Source: Alphaproteobacteria bacterium (GTDB lineage: Bacteria > Pseudomonadota > Alphaproteobacteria > Sphingomonadales > Kordiimonadaceae). Taken from it: DNA of 64,000 nt. The position numbers and the translations under genes were made by a program. How positions within the stretch are numbered: the first letter of the stretch is position 1; every line of letters starts with the position of its first letter. Below the pieces are notes generated by a model. The model did not search any database, was not told where the DNA came from, and saw only the letters and a program-made list of their open reading frames with translations. The DNA lies in the NCBI GenBank assembly GCA_021774735.1, contig JAJFIS010000021.1:146979-210978 (forward strand), in the 5' to 3' direction. Of the stretch, positions 36,271 to 45,871 are shown one piece after another.

Positions 36271-36969
36271 TTAGGCTGCTTCGTCTTCGCTCGTTTCTGG
36301 GTTGCGTAAAACATAACCCCGTCCCCAAACCGTCTCGATGTAATTATTGCCCCCTGTGGCAACAGAGAGTTTTTTGCGTAACTTGCAGATAAAGACATCG
36401 ATGATTTTCAGTTCAGGCTCGTCAATACCGCCGTAAAGATGGTTCAAAAACATTTCTTTGGTTAGCGTTGTGCCTTTCCGCAAAGACAGAAGCTCAAGCA
36501 TAGCATATTCTTTACCCGTCAAATGAACCCGCTGTTTATCGGCTTCAACCGTTTTGGTGTCCAAATTAACAGCCAATTTACCGGTGCTAATAATGGATTG
36601 GCTATGGCCCTTAGAGCGGCGTACAATTGCATGAATGCGGGCAACCATTTCTTCCTTGTGAAAAGGTTTGGTCATATAGTCATCGGCACCAAAGCCAAGG
36701 CCCTTAACTTTATTTTCCATTTCAGTCAGGCCAGATAGGATCAAAATGGGGGTGTTTATCTTTGAAACACGTAATTTCTTTAAAACATCATAACCATGCA
36801 TATCAGGCAAATTCAGGTCAAGCAGGATGATGTCATAATCGTATAGTTTTCCCAAATCTAAGCCTTCTTCACCAAGGTCGGTACTATATACATTAAACCC
36901 TTCTGAGGTCAGCATTAACTCAATGCTTCGGGTCAGGGTTGGGTCGTCTTCAATAAGTAAAACGCGCAT
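36271..36969 (-). CDS. ctrA: Cell-cycle response regulator CtrA
   Basis: CtrA is the OmpR-type master regulator of cell cycle and motility genes in Alphaproteobacteria. The receiver has Asp8/Asp9 (LLIEDDP), Asp51 ([17 protein letters not shown]) and [10 protein letters not shown]; the winged-helix domain has [13 protein letters not shown] and [11 protein letters not shown]. The 232-residue length and near-canonical sequence make the call secure. The C-terminus ends in Ala-Ala, the type of end recognised by ClpXP in Caulobacter CtrA. A GGAGGG site precedes the ATG. A candidate CtrA box lies upstream, allowing autoregulation. Confidence 0.96.
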   Translation of the reverse strand: MRVLLIEDDPTLTRSIELMLTSEGFNVYSTDLGEEGLDLGKLYDYDIILLDLNLPDMHGYDVLKKLRVSKINTPILILSGLTEMENKVKGLGFGADDYMTKPFHKEEMVARIHAIVRRSKGHSQSIISTGKLAVNLDTKTVEADKQRVHLTGKEYAMLELLSLRKGTTLTKEMFLNHLYGGIDEPELKIIDVFICKLRKKLSVATGGNNYIETVWGRGYVLRNPETSEDEAA

Positions 36970-37094
36970 GAATTTTTATCCCTCCTATAACTGTGGTGAT
37001 GCTGAATGCTAAGTCAATTCCCTCCCAGCTATCACCGATACTGCCGCATACTGAGTGTATTTTCAGTGGCATAGCAAACAGATCATTCAATATA

Positions 37095-37109
37095 TTAACC
37101 AAGGTTAAC
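37095..37109. promoter_or_regulatory. Candidate CtrA box upstream of ctrA
   Basis: TTAA-CCAAGG-TTAAC has both half-sites intact, but with a 6-base spacer instead of the usual 7. It is nearly palindromic (TTAACC and GGTTAA). It lies about 125 bases upstream of the ctrA start and suggests autoregulation. Confidence 0.5.
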
Positions 37110-37252
37110 GACAACTTGCAAGAAATTCAAAATTTTACCAGACTTTTAACTATATCATGTGCCTTGATATAGATTTTGCACAGCAATTAAAGGCATTTTA
37201 CCTCTTTTTAAGTCGTAGGTGATAAAGTTCTTTTAGGGTGATTCTTTGTTAA

Positions 37253-37296
37253 TTAACCTATTTTAACCAGTGCTTATTCTGGTAAGCTATTATAAT
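37253..37296 (+). promoter_or_regulatory. Candidate CtrA-controlled promoter of fliI
   Basis: TTAA-CCTATT-TTAAC (37253-37267) again has a 6-base spacer. It ends just before the expected -35 position of a promoter whose -10 is a perfect TATAAT at 37291-37296. Transcription would begin near 37303, consistent with the GTG start at 37342. Confidence 0.55.
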
Positions 37297-37341
37297 TCAG
37301 ATAGTGTCGAGGCAAGCGACAAAATAATCTCAGGGGTCCAA

Positions 37342-38694
37342 GTGTTAAGTCTAATTCAGGAAATTGACCGTCTACATACAGAAAAGCGCTTTGGGCGTAT
37401 CGCAGGTGTTCAGGGTCTGTTGGTGGAAATTGCTGGTGCGCAGCAACAGCTGTCAATTGGGTCACGGGTTCATGTGGAAACCCGCACAGGCCGAAAGGTA
37501 TCCTGCGAGGTAGTTGGTTTCCGTGCTGATCATGCGCTTGCCATGCCCTATGAAACACTGGAAGGAGTAGGTGTTGGCTGCAAGGCTTATTTGGCGCAAA
37601 GCGAAGCAGTAGTTTATCCAAGTGAAGCTTGGTTGGGCCGAGTTGTTAATGCTTTTGGTGAGCCGATAGACGGCAAAGGACCTATCCAAAAAGGGGGCCA
37701 GCCCTGCGCGCTTAGGGCAAGCCCACCACCTGCGCATGAACGCCGCCGGGTTGGCACTAAAGTTGATCTTGGAGTGCGGGCGCTAAATGCTTTTGCTAGT
37801 TGTTGCATTGGCCAGCGAATGGGTATTTTTGCGGGCTCTGGTGTTGGTAAATCTGTGCTGCTTTCCATGCTCGCCCGCTACACTAGTTCAGATGTTGCGG
37901 TCATTGGCCTTATCGGCGAACGCGGCAGGGAAGTTCAAGAATTTCTCGAAGATGATCTCGGTGAAGAAGGTTTGGCTCGGTCGGTGGTTGTGGTGGCGAC
38001 ATCGGACGAATCCGCTTTGATGCGCCGACAAGCAGCCTATTTAACCATGACTATAGCCGAATTCTTCAGGGACCATCAGTCGGAAGTTCTATGTTTGATG
38101 GACAGCGTTACGCGTTTTGCCATGGCGCAGCGGGAGATTGGTTTGGCGGGTGGCGAGCCACCGGCCAGCAAGGGCTATACACCGACCGTATTTACCGAAC
38201 TGCCGCGCTTGTTGGAGCGTGCAGGGCCGGGAGCGGTAGGGTCAGGCAATATTACAGGACTGTTCACCGTGCTCGTTGAAGGGGATGACCATAATGAACC
38301 AGTGTCAGATGCAGTGCGTGGAATTTTAGACGGTCATATCGTGATGGAACGTGCAATCGCTGAGCGGGGAAGATATCCGGCAATTAATGTTTTAAAGTCG
38401 GTATCACGGACAATGCCACAGTGTAATGAACCTTTTGAAAATAAACTGGTTCAGGAAGGACGTAAATATCTAGCAGCTTTCGCTGATATGGAAGAGATGA
38501 TCCGCTTAGGAGCTTACAGGCCTGGTAGCAATGAAGAGGTCGATGCAGCGATACAATATAACCCTCAATTGGAAGCTTTCTTGGCCCAGGATAAAGATGA
38601 ACGTTCCAGCCTAAGCGATGGGTATGATTATCTGCGTCAAATTTTAGAAGCGGGCCCGGCGGCGACAGGCCTTAATGCTGAACAAGATGGTTGA
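37342..38694 (+). CDS. fliI: Flagellum-specific export ATPase FliI
   Basis: FliI is the ATPase of the flagellar type III export apparatus. Walker A is AGSGVGKS at residues 164-171, Walker B lies in [12 protein letters not shown], and the flagellar/V-type block [25 protein letters not shown] is present. GTG 37342 is chosen as the start: AGGGG lies five bases upstream, the length becomes 450 residues, and earlier in-frame starts (37270) would precede the predicted transcription start. fliJ follows after six bases. Confidence 0.95.
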   Translation: MLSLIQEIDRLHTEKRFGRIAGVQGLLVEIAGAQQQLSIGSRVHVETRTGRKVSCEVVGFRADHALAMPYETLEGVGVGCKAYLAQSEAVVYPSEAWLGRVVNAFGEPIDGKGPIQKGGQPCALRASPPPAHERRRVGTKVDLGVRALNAFASCCIGQRMGIFAGSGVGKSVLLSMLARYTSSDVAVIGLIGERGREVQEFLEDDLGEEGLARSVVVVATSDESALMRRQAAYLTMTIAEFFRDHQSEVLCLMDSVTRFAMAQREIGLAGGEPPASKGYTPTVFTELPRLLERAGPGAVGSGNITGLFTVLVEGDDHNEPVSDAVRGILDGHIVMERAIAERGRYPAINVLKSVSRTMPQCNEPFENKLVQEGRKYLAAFADMEEMIRLGAYRPGSNEEVDAAIQYNPQLEAFLAQDKDERSSLSDGYDYLRQILEAGPAATGLNAEQDG

Positions 38695-38700
38695 TAGACC

Positions 38701-39111
38701 ATGAGCCGCCTCGATAGCGTGATAAGATTGCGGAAATGGGAACTCGATGAGGTGCGGCTAGTTCTAACCACGATTGAAGCTGAGCGCGACGAGATATTAA
38801 CTGCGATGGACCGTTTGGAGCAAGAGTACCAAATAGAATGCACGGGTAAATCCAGCGCTGAAGCGGCGGTGACGTTAGGCGCTTATATGCAAGCAGTTAA
38901 GCAAAAACGTACAGAATTTCAGGAAATGTTAGAAGCAAAAATGCTTGAAGTGACTGAAAAACAGGATGAACTTAACCTTGCTTATAATGAACTGAAAAAA
39001 TTTGAAGTTGCTCGTGAACGCCAAGTGGCAGAAGAAGCGGCTGAATTAGGCCGTAAAGAACAAGCCGAAGCGGATGAGATTGGCCGTCAAAAATTTTTCA
39101 GGAAAAACTAA
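38701..39111 (+). CDS. fliJ: Flagellar export chaperone FliJ
   Basis: The 136-residue protein is almost entirely coiled coil, rich in Glu, Lys, Arg and Leu, as expected for FliJ, the chaperone and stalk-like partner of FliI and FlhA. It starts with the usual SRLDSVIRLRKWELDE pattern. Sequence conservation in FliJ is weak, so the call rests on length, composition and its place six bases behind fliI. Confidence 0.85.
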   Translation: MSRLDSVIRLRKWELDEVRLVLTTIEAERDEILTAMDRLEQEYQIECTGKSSAEAAVTLGAYMQAVKQKRTEFQEMLEAKMLEVTEKQDELNLAYNELKKFEVARERQVAEEAAELGRKEQAEADEIGRQKFFRKN

Positions 39112-39211
39112 ATAAGCCTCCCTGTAACGCCTAATATATTGAACCATTTGCGCAACGGCTTTGTCCTGTGTAGGTTGCTTATATGCAGTAGCAATAATCA
39201 GGCAGGGCGAA

Positions 39212-40606
39212 ATGAGCGATAATATACAAGACTTCTCTGATTTAGCAGCTTTGCAAGAAGCCGACCGCCGCCACCATCTTCACCCCTTTACTGACCCACA
39301 AGCGCTGGTCTCGGCACCGCCGTTCATTGTCGATAATGCCAAAGGGGTCTTTATTGAAGGGCAAAATATTCGCGTGCTTGATGCCATGGCAGGGCTTGGC
39401 TGCGTTAATATCGGTTATGGTCGCAAGGAAATGGCTGATGTGGCCTCTGCCATGATGCAGAAGTTAAGCTACTATCATAGCTTTGCAGCTGTATCTAACC
39501 CACCCGCTGCGGCTTTATGCGAAAAGCTAGCGAGCTTAGCTCCGGGAGATTTGAACAAAGTCTTTTTCGCTAATTCGGGTTCAGAAGCTAACGAGAGCGT
39601 CATTAAATTGGTACATATGTATTGGCAACTGAAAGGCCAAGCGGATAAGCGGATATTTATCAGCCGCGATTTCGCCTATCACGGTAGTACCATCGCCGCG
39701 TCTGCGCTCAACGGTTTAACGGCCATGCACTCGCCCTTTGGCATAGAAACCTCTGGCAGTGTTGAGCATGTCACGGCTCCCTTTTGGTATCGTTTCGGCG
39801 GCGAATTAAGCCCTAATGACTTTGGTATTCAAGCGGCTAAGTCCATTGAAGATAAAATATTAGAGCTGGGACCCGATAATGTGGCTGCTTTCATAGGTGA
39901 GCCAATTCAGGGCACGCTTGGTGCCATCATTCCCCCTGATAGTTATTGGCCAGAGGTTGAGCGTATCTGCCGCAAATATAATGTGTTGCTGGTGGCGGAT
40001 GAGGTGGTTACGGGCTTTGGCAGAACGGGCACTTGGTTTGCCCAGGAAAAATTTGGTTTTCAAGCGGACATCATGACCTTGGCCAAGGGGCTTTCGTCTG
40101 GTTACCAGCCGATTTCAGCGGTTATTATTAACGATGATATCGCGAGCGTTGTTACCGAAAAGCCTGAAGTTCTGCAGCATGGCTTTACCACAAGTGCCCA
40201 TCCGGTTGCGGCGGCTGTGGCTCTAAAAAATATTGAAATTATTGAGCGCGAAGGCTTGGTTGAGCGCGTAGCTGGTGAAATTGGTACCTATTTTGCTGAA
40301 ATTATCGGTGCGCTAAGTGATCACCCGCTGGTTGGTGAAGTGAGGATTTGCGGGCTTTGTTGCGGTATTGAGCTGGCGAAGAACAAAGCCACCCGCGAAC
40401 AATATCCTTATGAATTTAGTCTATGCAATCATGTGTCTCAAGCGGCTATCGGGCAACGTATTATTGTGCGCCCGGGCGGAAATGTGGTGATGATGTTCCC
40501 ACCGCTAATCATTGAAAAAAGTGAAATTGATATGCTGGCCAAGGGGTTACGTATAGCCCTTGACCATGTTTATGGAATGTTAGTGGCCGAGGGTATGGCT
40601 GGCTAA
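39212..40606 (+). CDS. Class III PLP-dependent aminotransferase
   Basis: The 464-residue enzyme belongs to the omega-amino acid:pyruvate transaminase group. Features are the N-terminal HHLHPFTD, the PLP-binding FFANSGSEANESVIK and LLVADEVVTGFGRTG blocks, and the Schiff-base lysine in TLAKGLSSGYQPISA. The substrate could be beta-alanine, taurine, putrescine or a similar amine and cannot be fixed from sequence. The start at 39212 (MSDNIQDFS) fits the family; an upstream in-frame start adds a Cys-rich extension. It is unrelated to the flagellar genes around it. Confidence 0.88.
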   Translation: MSDNIQDFSDLAALQEADRRHHLHPFTDPQALVSAPPFIVDNAKGVFIEGQNIRVLDAMAGLGCVNIGYGRKEMADVASAMMQKLSYYHSFAAVSNPPAAALCEKLASLAPGDLNKVFFANSGSEANESVIKLVHMYWQLKGQADKRIFISRDFAYHGSTIAASALNGLTAMHSPFGIETSGSVEHVTAPFWYRFGGELSPNDFGIQAAKSIEDKILELGPDNVAAFIGEPIQGTLGAIIPPDSYWPEVERICRKYNVLLVADEVVTGFGRTGTWFAQEKFGFQADIMTLAKGLSSGYQPISAVIINDDIASVVTEKPEVLQHGFTTSAHPVAAAVALKNIEIIEREGLVERVAGEIGTYFAEIIGALSDHPLVGEVRICGLCCGIELAKNKATREQYPYEFSLCNHVSQAAIGQRIIVRPGGNVVMMFPPLIIEKSEIDMLAKGLRIALDHVYGMLVAEGMAG

Positions 40607-41494
40607 TTAGGCAGTTTTTGCTTGTCGTTTCAGCATAATAAATACGATGCCACTAAGGGTCATGGCCAATCCAATCGTTGACGGCAGTGTCCATATATAA
40701 TCTTCAACAAAGGTTGAAATGGTGAGCGCCACCAAGGGCACCAGCACCGAGATATAACCTGACCGGCCAACCCCGATTTTTCCGATCATCCAGAGCAGCG
40801 CCGTGAAAGCGACAATGGTGCCTAGGAAGGACAGATGTACCAGCGATAGATAATAGCTGATGCGGTCGTCAAATGTTGGCATCGTACCTTGGGCGAGGGC
40901 AAAAAAAGCGATCAAAGCAGTACCATATGCCATGCTCCATGCATTGGCAGGAAGGATTGGCATAGTCTTAAAGGTTTTGCTGCCCACCACTGTATTGCCG
41001 GCACTGGCGATGATGGTTGCGCCGACAACCAGACCAATGCCTTTCAGTGTGTCATCATTGCCGGATGAGCTGGAAGCGAGTTCAGGCCAAAAGACAAGAA
41101 CTAACCCCATAATACCCAACGCAGCCCCAAATATTAATGTACTGTCTGATTTTTGTTTTAGAAAAATATGAGCAAAGAGAATGTTGAAAAAGGCCATCAG
41201 TGAAAAAAGTACCGCAACCAGACCGCTTGTGAGATAACCCGTGCCATAATAGACTAAAATATAATTACCGCTGAAAAGCGTGGCCCCTAAAAGCCCGAGC
41301 CATAGATGCTGGTGAAGTGAAAATTTTAAAGGCTTTTTAAGCGCAAAACAGATGGCAAACATTCCAAGCGATGCTAGGCCAAAGCGGTAGGCGAGCGACC
41401 ATTCAGGCGCAACCTGCCCCAATTGCAGCTCAATCGCATACCAGGTGCTACCCCAGATTAATACACAAAGAAGATATGCGCCGGTCACCGCCAT
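40607..41494 (-). CDS. DMT superfamily transporter (EamA type)
   Basis: The 295-residue protein has about ten hydrophobic helices in two EamA repeats. The N-terminal AYLLCVLIWGSTWYAIE and the second-half LSFLGTIVAFTALLWMIG are typical of drug/metabolite exporters of the RhaT/YedA type. The substrate is unknown. Its stop lies directly against the stop of the convergent aminotransferase gene. It may lie downstream of the flagellar cluster on the same strand but is separated by 112 bases. Confidence 0.88.
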   Translation of the reverse strand: MAVTGAYLLCVLIWGSTWYAIELQLGQVAPEWSLAYRFGLASLGMFAICFALKKPLKFSLHQHLWLGLLGATLFSGNYILVYYGTGYLTSGLVAVLFSLMAFFNILFAHIFLKQKSDSTLIFGAALGIMGLVLVFWPELASSSSGNDDTLKGIGLVVGATIIASAGNTVVGSKTFKTMPILPANAWSMAYGTALIAFFALAQGTMPTFDDRISYYLSLVHLSFLGTIVAFTALLWMIGKIGVGRSGYISVLVPLVALTISTFVEDYIWTLPSTIGLAMTLSGIVFIMLKRQAKTA

Positions 41495-41606
41495 TCAGAG
41501 AGCTTTCAATTATCTTGATATCAGTTGGCGGCAATAGACAGCCCTTTGCCTGTCGGGTCAACCGAAGAAATCTTTAGACCACCTTCAGATAATATTTTGC
41601 AGAATA

Positions 41607-44012
41607 TCATGTTGGAAAATAATCGGCAGCTTTAATTTCGAAGACATCAACCTTGTGGAATGTTAGCTTGCCCGTAAAGTCATTTGCAGTCAGGGATTCG
41701 TCAAACAAATGCTGTAAATCCTGCTCTATTTTAAAGCCCAGTGAGTGATGGGTACGCAGCGCGATGTTAAACTTTGTCTCTGTGATCCGGCCTTCAAGCT
41801 GCATTTGGCCAAGTTTAGAAAAAGTAACCTCAACTAAAAAATGGTGGGTCGGATCATCGTCGTCCTCATTTTGCTGTTGGTCTTCTTGGTTCTTGTGGTT
41901 GCCTAGGTCCTGTTTTATCAGCAGCGTTAAAAGCGGGGCATTTTCCGCCGTATCAAGAGGAATAAAAATAGGGCGCCATTCACCGCCGTCATCACCCGCC
42001 GCCAAAAATAATCGGCTAAGCTCACTGCGTAATTGCCCAAGTAAATTCTGTTTGCCCGCCGCCATAAGTGCTTTGCTTGTGGCATCCCCCAGCCACTTGT
42101 TAACCGGGTTCTCAGCGCCCAAAGCTTTTAACATAAACAGTAGGCTGTTGGTCAGTCGGGCTCCGCCAGCGGCCGTGCGATCAGATAGTGCTGTGGCTAT
42201 GCGTGGATTGCCAAGTAAACTTGTGTGGAATGCTGTGGATAGCACAGGCCAACTACCAAGGGACATGGCAGCGGTAGTTGCCCCAATGCCAGAGGTGGAG
42301 GATGCGGCAGATAATAGCTCAGGCAAGGCTTCACTAAAGGGTATGTTGGCAGTCGCCCCGCTAGTAAGCGGCACTTGGGCTGCCTGAGCGGCTTGGGCTG
42401 GTGTGGATGTTTGATTAACCGGCGGCCTAGTGGGTTGAGACGCACGTGGAGCCTGCCCAGATAAAGCGTTTTTCTCAACTATCGCCCCAGTTGGCACTGG
42501 TGGCCTATAGGCCTTGAACGCCTGCCCAGTTTTTTGGCTTTCATTTTGAGTTGTTCCAGCTAAAGGACCGATGAAGGCACGTTCACGGGTTGGATCTACA
42601 CCGCGTGGTAATAGGGCGGCAAATTGGCCTGCTGTGGTGGTCAGACGTACAGCCCTATAACCAGTGGGGGCTTGTAGCCCTAAACTGTTGCTTTCAAATT
42701 GAGTGAGCGGAACAGCACTGTTCACCGTAAGCGCTGTGGCTGTCGTTGGAGCCGTTTGGCCAGCACTGACCAGTATCAAAGCGGCAGGTTTTGCATTGCC
42801 TTGGGTGATATGCCCTTGATCGTCATGACTGATGCTGACAAGAGGCAACCCGGGCAAAATATGGCTGCTCTGTGCGGTGCTGTGTACAGCTGAAGCGCTA
42901 ATGGTATTTTGTATTTGTGCTTGTGCCAGTACCAAACTAGAGGTGGGGAAATTCATCCCTCCAAAGGCTGTATGACTAGTTAATCCACCGCTTACACTGC
43001 TGTTCAGCTGCGGGATCACAGGCGTGGTTTGCTCTAAGGCAGGTCGATCAGGCCACTGTAAGAAACGTGTGGGCAATAGCATTATGGGGTCGCCGGTTGA
43101 CAGATTAGTCCCAAGCGGACTGGGTAGGTAAAGAGTGCCAATGGCTACTTTAACTGCAGTAGCAACTTCGCCGTTTGCGGGGTTGCGAGCAGCAAGGGTG
43201 ATATCTTGGGCAGCATAGGTGCGGGCATTGAAAGGCAGGTTTGGTGGCAAGCGATTTGGCAAATGAATTTCGACCGATATTTGATGAGGAGCTTGGTTGT
43301 TCAAGGCACCACTATCCATAACCATTGTAACAATGCCAGCCACCATTTGTGCTGGTGGTGCATTAGCTTGGCTGGTTTGGCTAGCTGTATTGGCACTTGC
43401 TTCGCCCACCACTGTTGCAGCTTGCGGGGCTGAAGTGGCTGCTTGGTTTGGTATGGATGTCACTTCTATCTGTTGCCGCAAACTTTCTGGGCTATAGCTT
43501 TGGGGGCTTTTAACCGGTAAGGGCTGCTCATTTATAGGTATCTCATTGCTTTTATGCAGCGATATAACGGTTACCGCCACTTCGGTTGGCGGCCTTACCG
43601 CAGCACCATTGCGACTTTCTACCGTTGCTTTAATACCCCGCTCAAGGTTGGTAATACGCAGGTCAACATCATCACCGGGCTTTAAGCCAGCATCAGGACG
43701 CAGGGCAAGAACAGCACTTTCCGTATTGACGATGGGTCGACCGTCGCCGTCTACTTCCCTGACGCTGCCGTTGATCCTTTCCCCAACACTCAAGTGGGCA
43801 GTGGTGGGAGCGATGGAAACAGCAGGGTCACGGTGGGTTACCTCAGCGGCTTTATCCACCGAGGCTTTATTTTGGCTCTCTTGTTGGTTGGTTTGATTTT
43901 GCTGGCGTTCATCACCACGGGCATAGGGGCGTGCAGCTTGGGTCCGTTCAGCACTTCGTGCAACGGCTTGTGGCGTTTTAGCAGGGGCAGGTGGTCCTGT
44001 TATTTCGCTCAT
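41607..44012 (-). CDS. FliK-like protein (possible second hook-length control protein)
   Basis: The 801-residue protein has a long low-complexity region rich in Ala, Thr, Gln, Pro and Ser (about residues 1-560) and a folded C-terminal part (about 600-800) with WRPIFIPLDTAENAPLL, HHFLVEVTFSKLGQMQLEGR and LGFKIEQDLQHLFDESL. This layout and the C-terminal pattern of beta strands resemble FliK-type hook-length control proteins, though the match is weaker than for the canonical fliK at 56998-58842. It lies directly behind flhG in the flagellar cluster. Its exact role is unknown. Confidence 0.6.
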   Translation of the reverse strand: MSEITGPPAPAKTPQAVARSAERTQAARPYARGDERQQNQTNQQESQNKASVDKAAEVTHRDPAVSIAPTTAHLSVGERINGSVREVDGDGRPIVNTESAVLALRPDAGLKPGDDVDLRITNLERGIKATVESRNGAAVRPPTEVAVTVISLHKSNEIPINEQPLPVKSPQSYSPESLRQQIEVTSIPNQAATSAPQAATVVGEASANTASQTSQANAPPAQMVAGIVTMVMDSGALNNQAPHQISVEIHLPNRLPPNLPFNARTYAAQDITLAARNPANGEVATAVKVAIGTLYLPSPLGTNLSTGDPIMLLPTRFLQWPDRPALEQTTPVIPQLNSSVSGGLTSHTAFGGMNFPTSSLVLAQAQIQNTISASAVHSTAQSSHILPGLPLVSISHDDQGHITQGNAKPAALILVSAGQTAPTTATALTVNSAVPLTQFESNSLGLQAPTGYRAVRLTTTAGQFAALLPRGVDPTRERAFIGPLAGTTQNESQKTGQAFKAYRPPVPTGAIVEKNALSGQAPRASQPTRPPVNQTSTPAQAAQAAQVPLTSGATANIPFSEALPELLSAASSTSGIGATTAAMSLGSWPVLSTAFHTSLLGNPRIATALSDRTAAGGARLTNSLLFMLKALGAENPVNKWLGDATSKALMAAGKQNLLGQLRSELSRLFLAAGDDGGEWRPIFIPLDTAENAPLLTLLIKQDLGNHKNQEDQQQNEDDDDPTHHFLVEVTFSKLGQMQLEGRITETKFNIALRTHHSLGFKIEQDLQHLFDESLTANDFTGKLTFHKVDVFEIKAADYFPT

Positions 44013-44031
44013 GCATCACTTCCAGCTTCCA

Positions 44032-44811
44032 CTAGCCGGCGGCAAGGACCTCAACTAGGTCATTAACCCGACTGGCGGCTTCAGACTGTGGGTAGCGTGC
44101 CAGCAGGGGCGTCTGGCCCCGAATAGCATCCACAACCTTTTTGTCATTCTTTATAATAGCCGCAAGTGGCGGCGAAATCTTTAGAAATCCTTCACAAGCC
44201 TTTTTGATCGCCTGATAGGCTTTTTCACCTTCCCGCTTTGTGGCAACATTATTGACCACAATTTGGAAGTTAGCGTCATTTTGGCGCATATGTTTCAGCT
44301 TGATAAAAGCATATGCATCGGTCAGGGAAGTTGGATCAGCAGTCATGACGATAAGCTGAACACCATTGTTGTCAGCAAGTGTCGTAACACTGGGGTCAAT
44401 GCCTGCGGCTAAATCCAGCAGGACATAGTCATATTTTTCCGCCATCATGGTAAGCCCAAGACGAATAGAGGCAAGCTTTTCTCGGGTTAAGGACCCTAGC
44501 GCCCCAGAGCCGGATTTGCCCGCAAGAATATCGAAATAATATTTACTGCCGTCAGGCTGAAAGCGAGTAATGGCATCCGCCATTGCCACAGATCCATTGA
44601 TAACATCACCAATATCTCTTTTCGGCATTAAGCCAAGCTGGATATCCACGTTGGCGAGGCCCAAATCACCATCAAACAACAAAACCCGCTTGCCAGCGCG
44701 GGCCAGAGTGTCTGCCAATGTAACCGAAAGCCATGTTTTGCCCACACCCCCTTTGCCTGAAGCTATGTTAATAAGCCGTGATTCCAGTGTTGCAAGATTA
44801 AGATCAGACAT
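44032..44811 (-). CDS. flhG: FlhG/MinD-like flagellar number ATPase
   Basis: The 259-residue protein is a MinD/ParA-family ATPase. The deviant Walker A is ASGKGGVGKTWLS near residue 18, followed by LLFDGDLGLANVDIQLGL and YVLLDLAAGID. In other bacteria FlhG (FleN, YlxH) sets flagellar number and position with FlhF, and here it overlaps the flhF gene by eight bases, so the pair is translationally coupled. No membrane-targeting helix like that of MinD is obvious at the end. Confidence 0.88.
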   Translation of the reverse strand: MSDLNLATLESRLINIASGKGGVGKTWLSVTLADTLARAGKRVLLFDGDLGLANVDIQLGLMPKRDIGDVINGSVAMADAITRFQPDGSKYYFDILAGKSGSGALGSLTREKLASIRLGLTMMAEKYDYVLLDLAAGIDPSVTTLADNNGVQLIVMTADPTSLTDAYAFIKLKHMRQNDANFQIVVNNVATKREGEKAYQAIKKACEGFLKISPPLAAIIKNDKKVVDAIRGQTPLLARYPQSEAASRVNDLVEVLAAG

Positions 44812-45844
44812 CGGTTTTACCCTTCAATTTTGGGTTATTATCAGAACGCAGTCCGGGTAAATTAGTTAGCATACGGGCGAAGCCTAACGGGCTAGCGCTC
44901 TCTAAGCCCTCTCCTACATAAGGGGAACTGCTTATGGCCGCTAGGGCCAAAAAGCCGGGCCTTGCGGCGGAAACTACCGAGCCATATCGGCGGGCGGCAT
45001 CTAGCCTTGTTGCGATGAAGCGTTTCGCCCCGAGTTGGGCAAATACTTTGGCAATGTCTTGGGCGTCAAGTGGGTCAATACCTGCTGGCATGACAAGCAC
45101 GGGTTCAGCCCCTGCCGCGCGGATAAGCTTGAGGAGTGCCTCCAATTCTTTCACATCAAAAGGGTTGGTGCCTTGGGTGTCGATGATGGTCAGCTCAGGC
45201 GTTATTGGTCTTTTATCCGCGCTACGCATCACGGCGGCCAGTTCACCTTCATTGCTGGCGGTGGCCACCGATTGTTTCATCAGCTGTGCAAAATGGTCCA
45301 GCTGCTGTACACCGCCGGCTTTGGCTGTATCGGTTGAAATAAGATGAATGGATCGTCGGTTTAATACCGCGTCGGCTGTTAATTTGGCCGCTGATACTGT
45401 TTTGCCCGCCCCCGGGGGTCCAACCAACATTATTGGTCGGCTAGTAAGATCAGTTAGCGGAGCAAAGCGTATCACGGTTTCCAGCGCACTGGCGAAAGCA
45501 TCATTTAAGCTGGCAGCATTAACCGCGCGGGCTGCGGTATCTAAATGGCCAGCCATGTCGCCTGGCAATCCGTGGTAGTTAACAACCGCGCTAATTTCGC
45601 CGTTATCAAAATGTTGGCTAATGGGGGCTTGAAATTCTTCCGTTTCTCTGGATGGGGCAGGGCGGGTAATGACCTCGCCCATAACCGCTGGTCCTGATGC
45701 ACCTTCAACTGCGGCGGTAACCCGAACGCCACCAACTTTTTTGCCTTGCTCAACCGATATAATGATGGCGTCAGGCCCCAGTTCATCGCGAACCTGCGCC
45801 ATAACCGCTGACATAGTCGGGGCATTATAAATTTTTAAACGCAT
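44804..45844 (-). CDS. flhF: Flagellar SRP-like GTPase FlhF
   Basis: FlhF is an SRP-type GTPase that places the flagellum at the pole. The N-terminal RLKIYNAPTMSAVMAQVRDELGPDAIIIS is the FlhF signature, and the NG domain has MLVGPPGAGKTVSAAKL as Walker A, ISTDTAKAGGVQQL and TIIDTQGTNPF. At 346 residues the basic linker is short. It lies between flhA and flhG in one operon. Confidence 0.9.
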   Translation of the reverse strand: MRLKIYNAPTMSAVMAQVRDELGPDAIIISVEQGKKVGGVRVTAAVEGASGPAVMGEVITRPAPSRETEEFQAPISQHFDNGEISAVVNYHGLPGDMAGHLDTAARAVNAASLNDAFASALETVIRFAPLTDLTSRPIMLVGPPGAGKTVSAAKLTADAVLNRRSIHLISTDTAKAGGVQQLDHFAQLMKQSVATASNEGELAAVMRSADKRPITPELTIIDTQGTNPFDVKELEALLKLIRAAGAEPVLVMPAGIDPLDAQDIAKVFAQLGAKRFIATRLDAARRYGSVVSAARPGFLALAAISSSPYVGEGLESASPLGFARMLTNLPGLRSDNNPKLKGKTDV

Positions 45845-45871
45845 GGGTTACTGGGTTCCTGCAGGGGCATC

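Larger units (their letters stand above)
36970..37341. other. Divergent regulatory region ctrA / fliI
   Basis: This 372-base region separates ctrA (minus) and fliI (plus). It holds two TTAA-N6-TTAAC elements, one near each gene, a perfect TATAAT at 37291-37296 in the fliI direction, and one GATTC (37240-37244) matching the CcrM methylation target GAnTC. No gene is seen. Confidence 0.65.

Noticed and set aside
37270..37341. Upstream in-frame extension of fliI
   Set aside because: It would start inside the promoter, before the predicted transcription start, and lacks a ribosome site; the GTG at 37342 has one and gives the usual length.
41764..42387. 207-codon plus-strand ORF
   Set aside because: It is entirely antisense to the FliK-like gene; its Ser/Ala-rich composition is what the opposite strand of that low-complexity gene would give.
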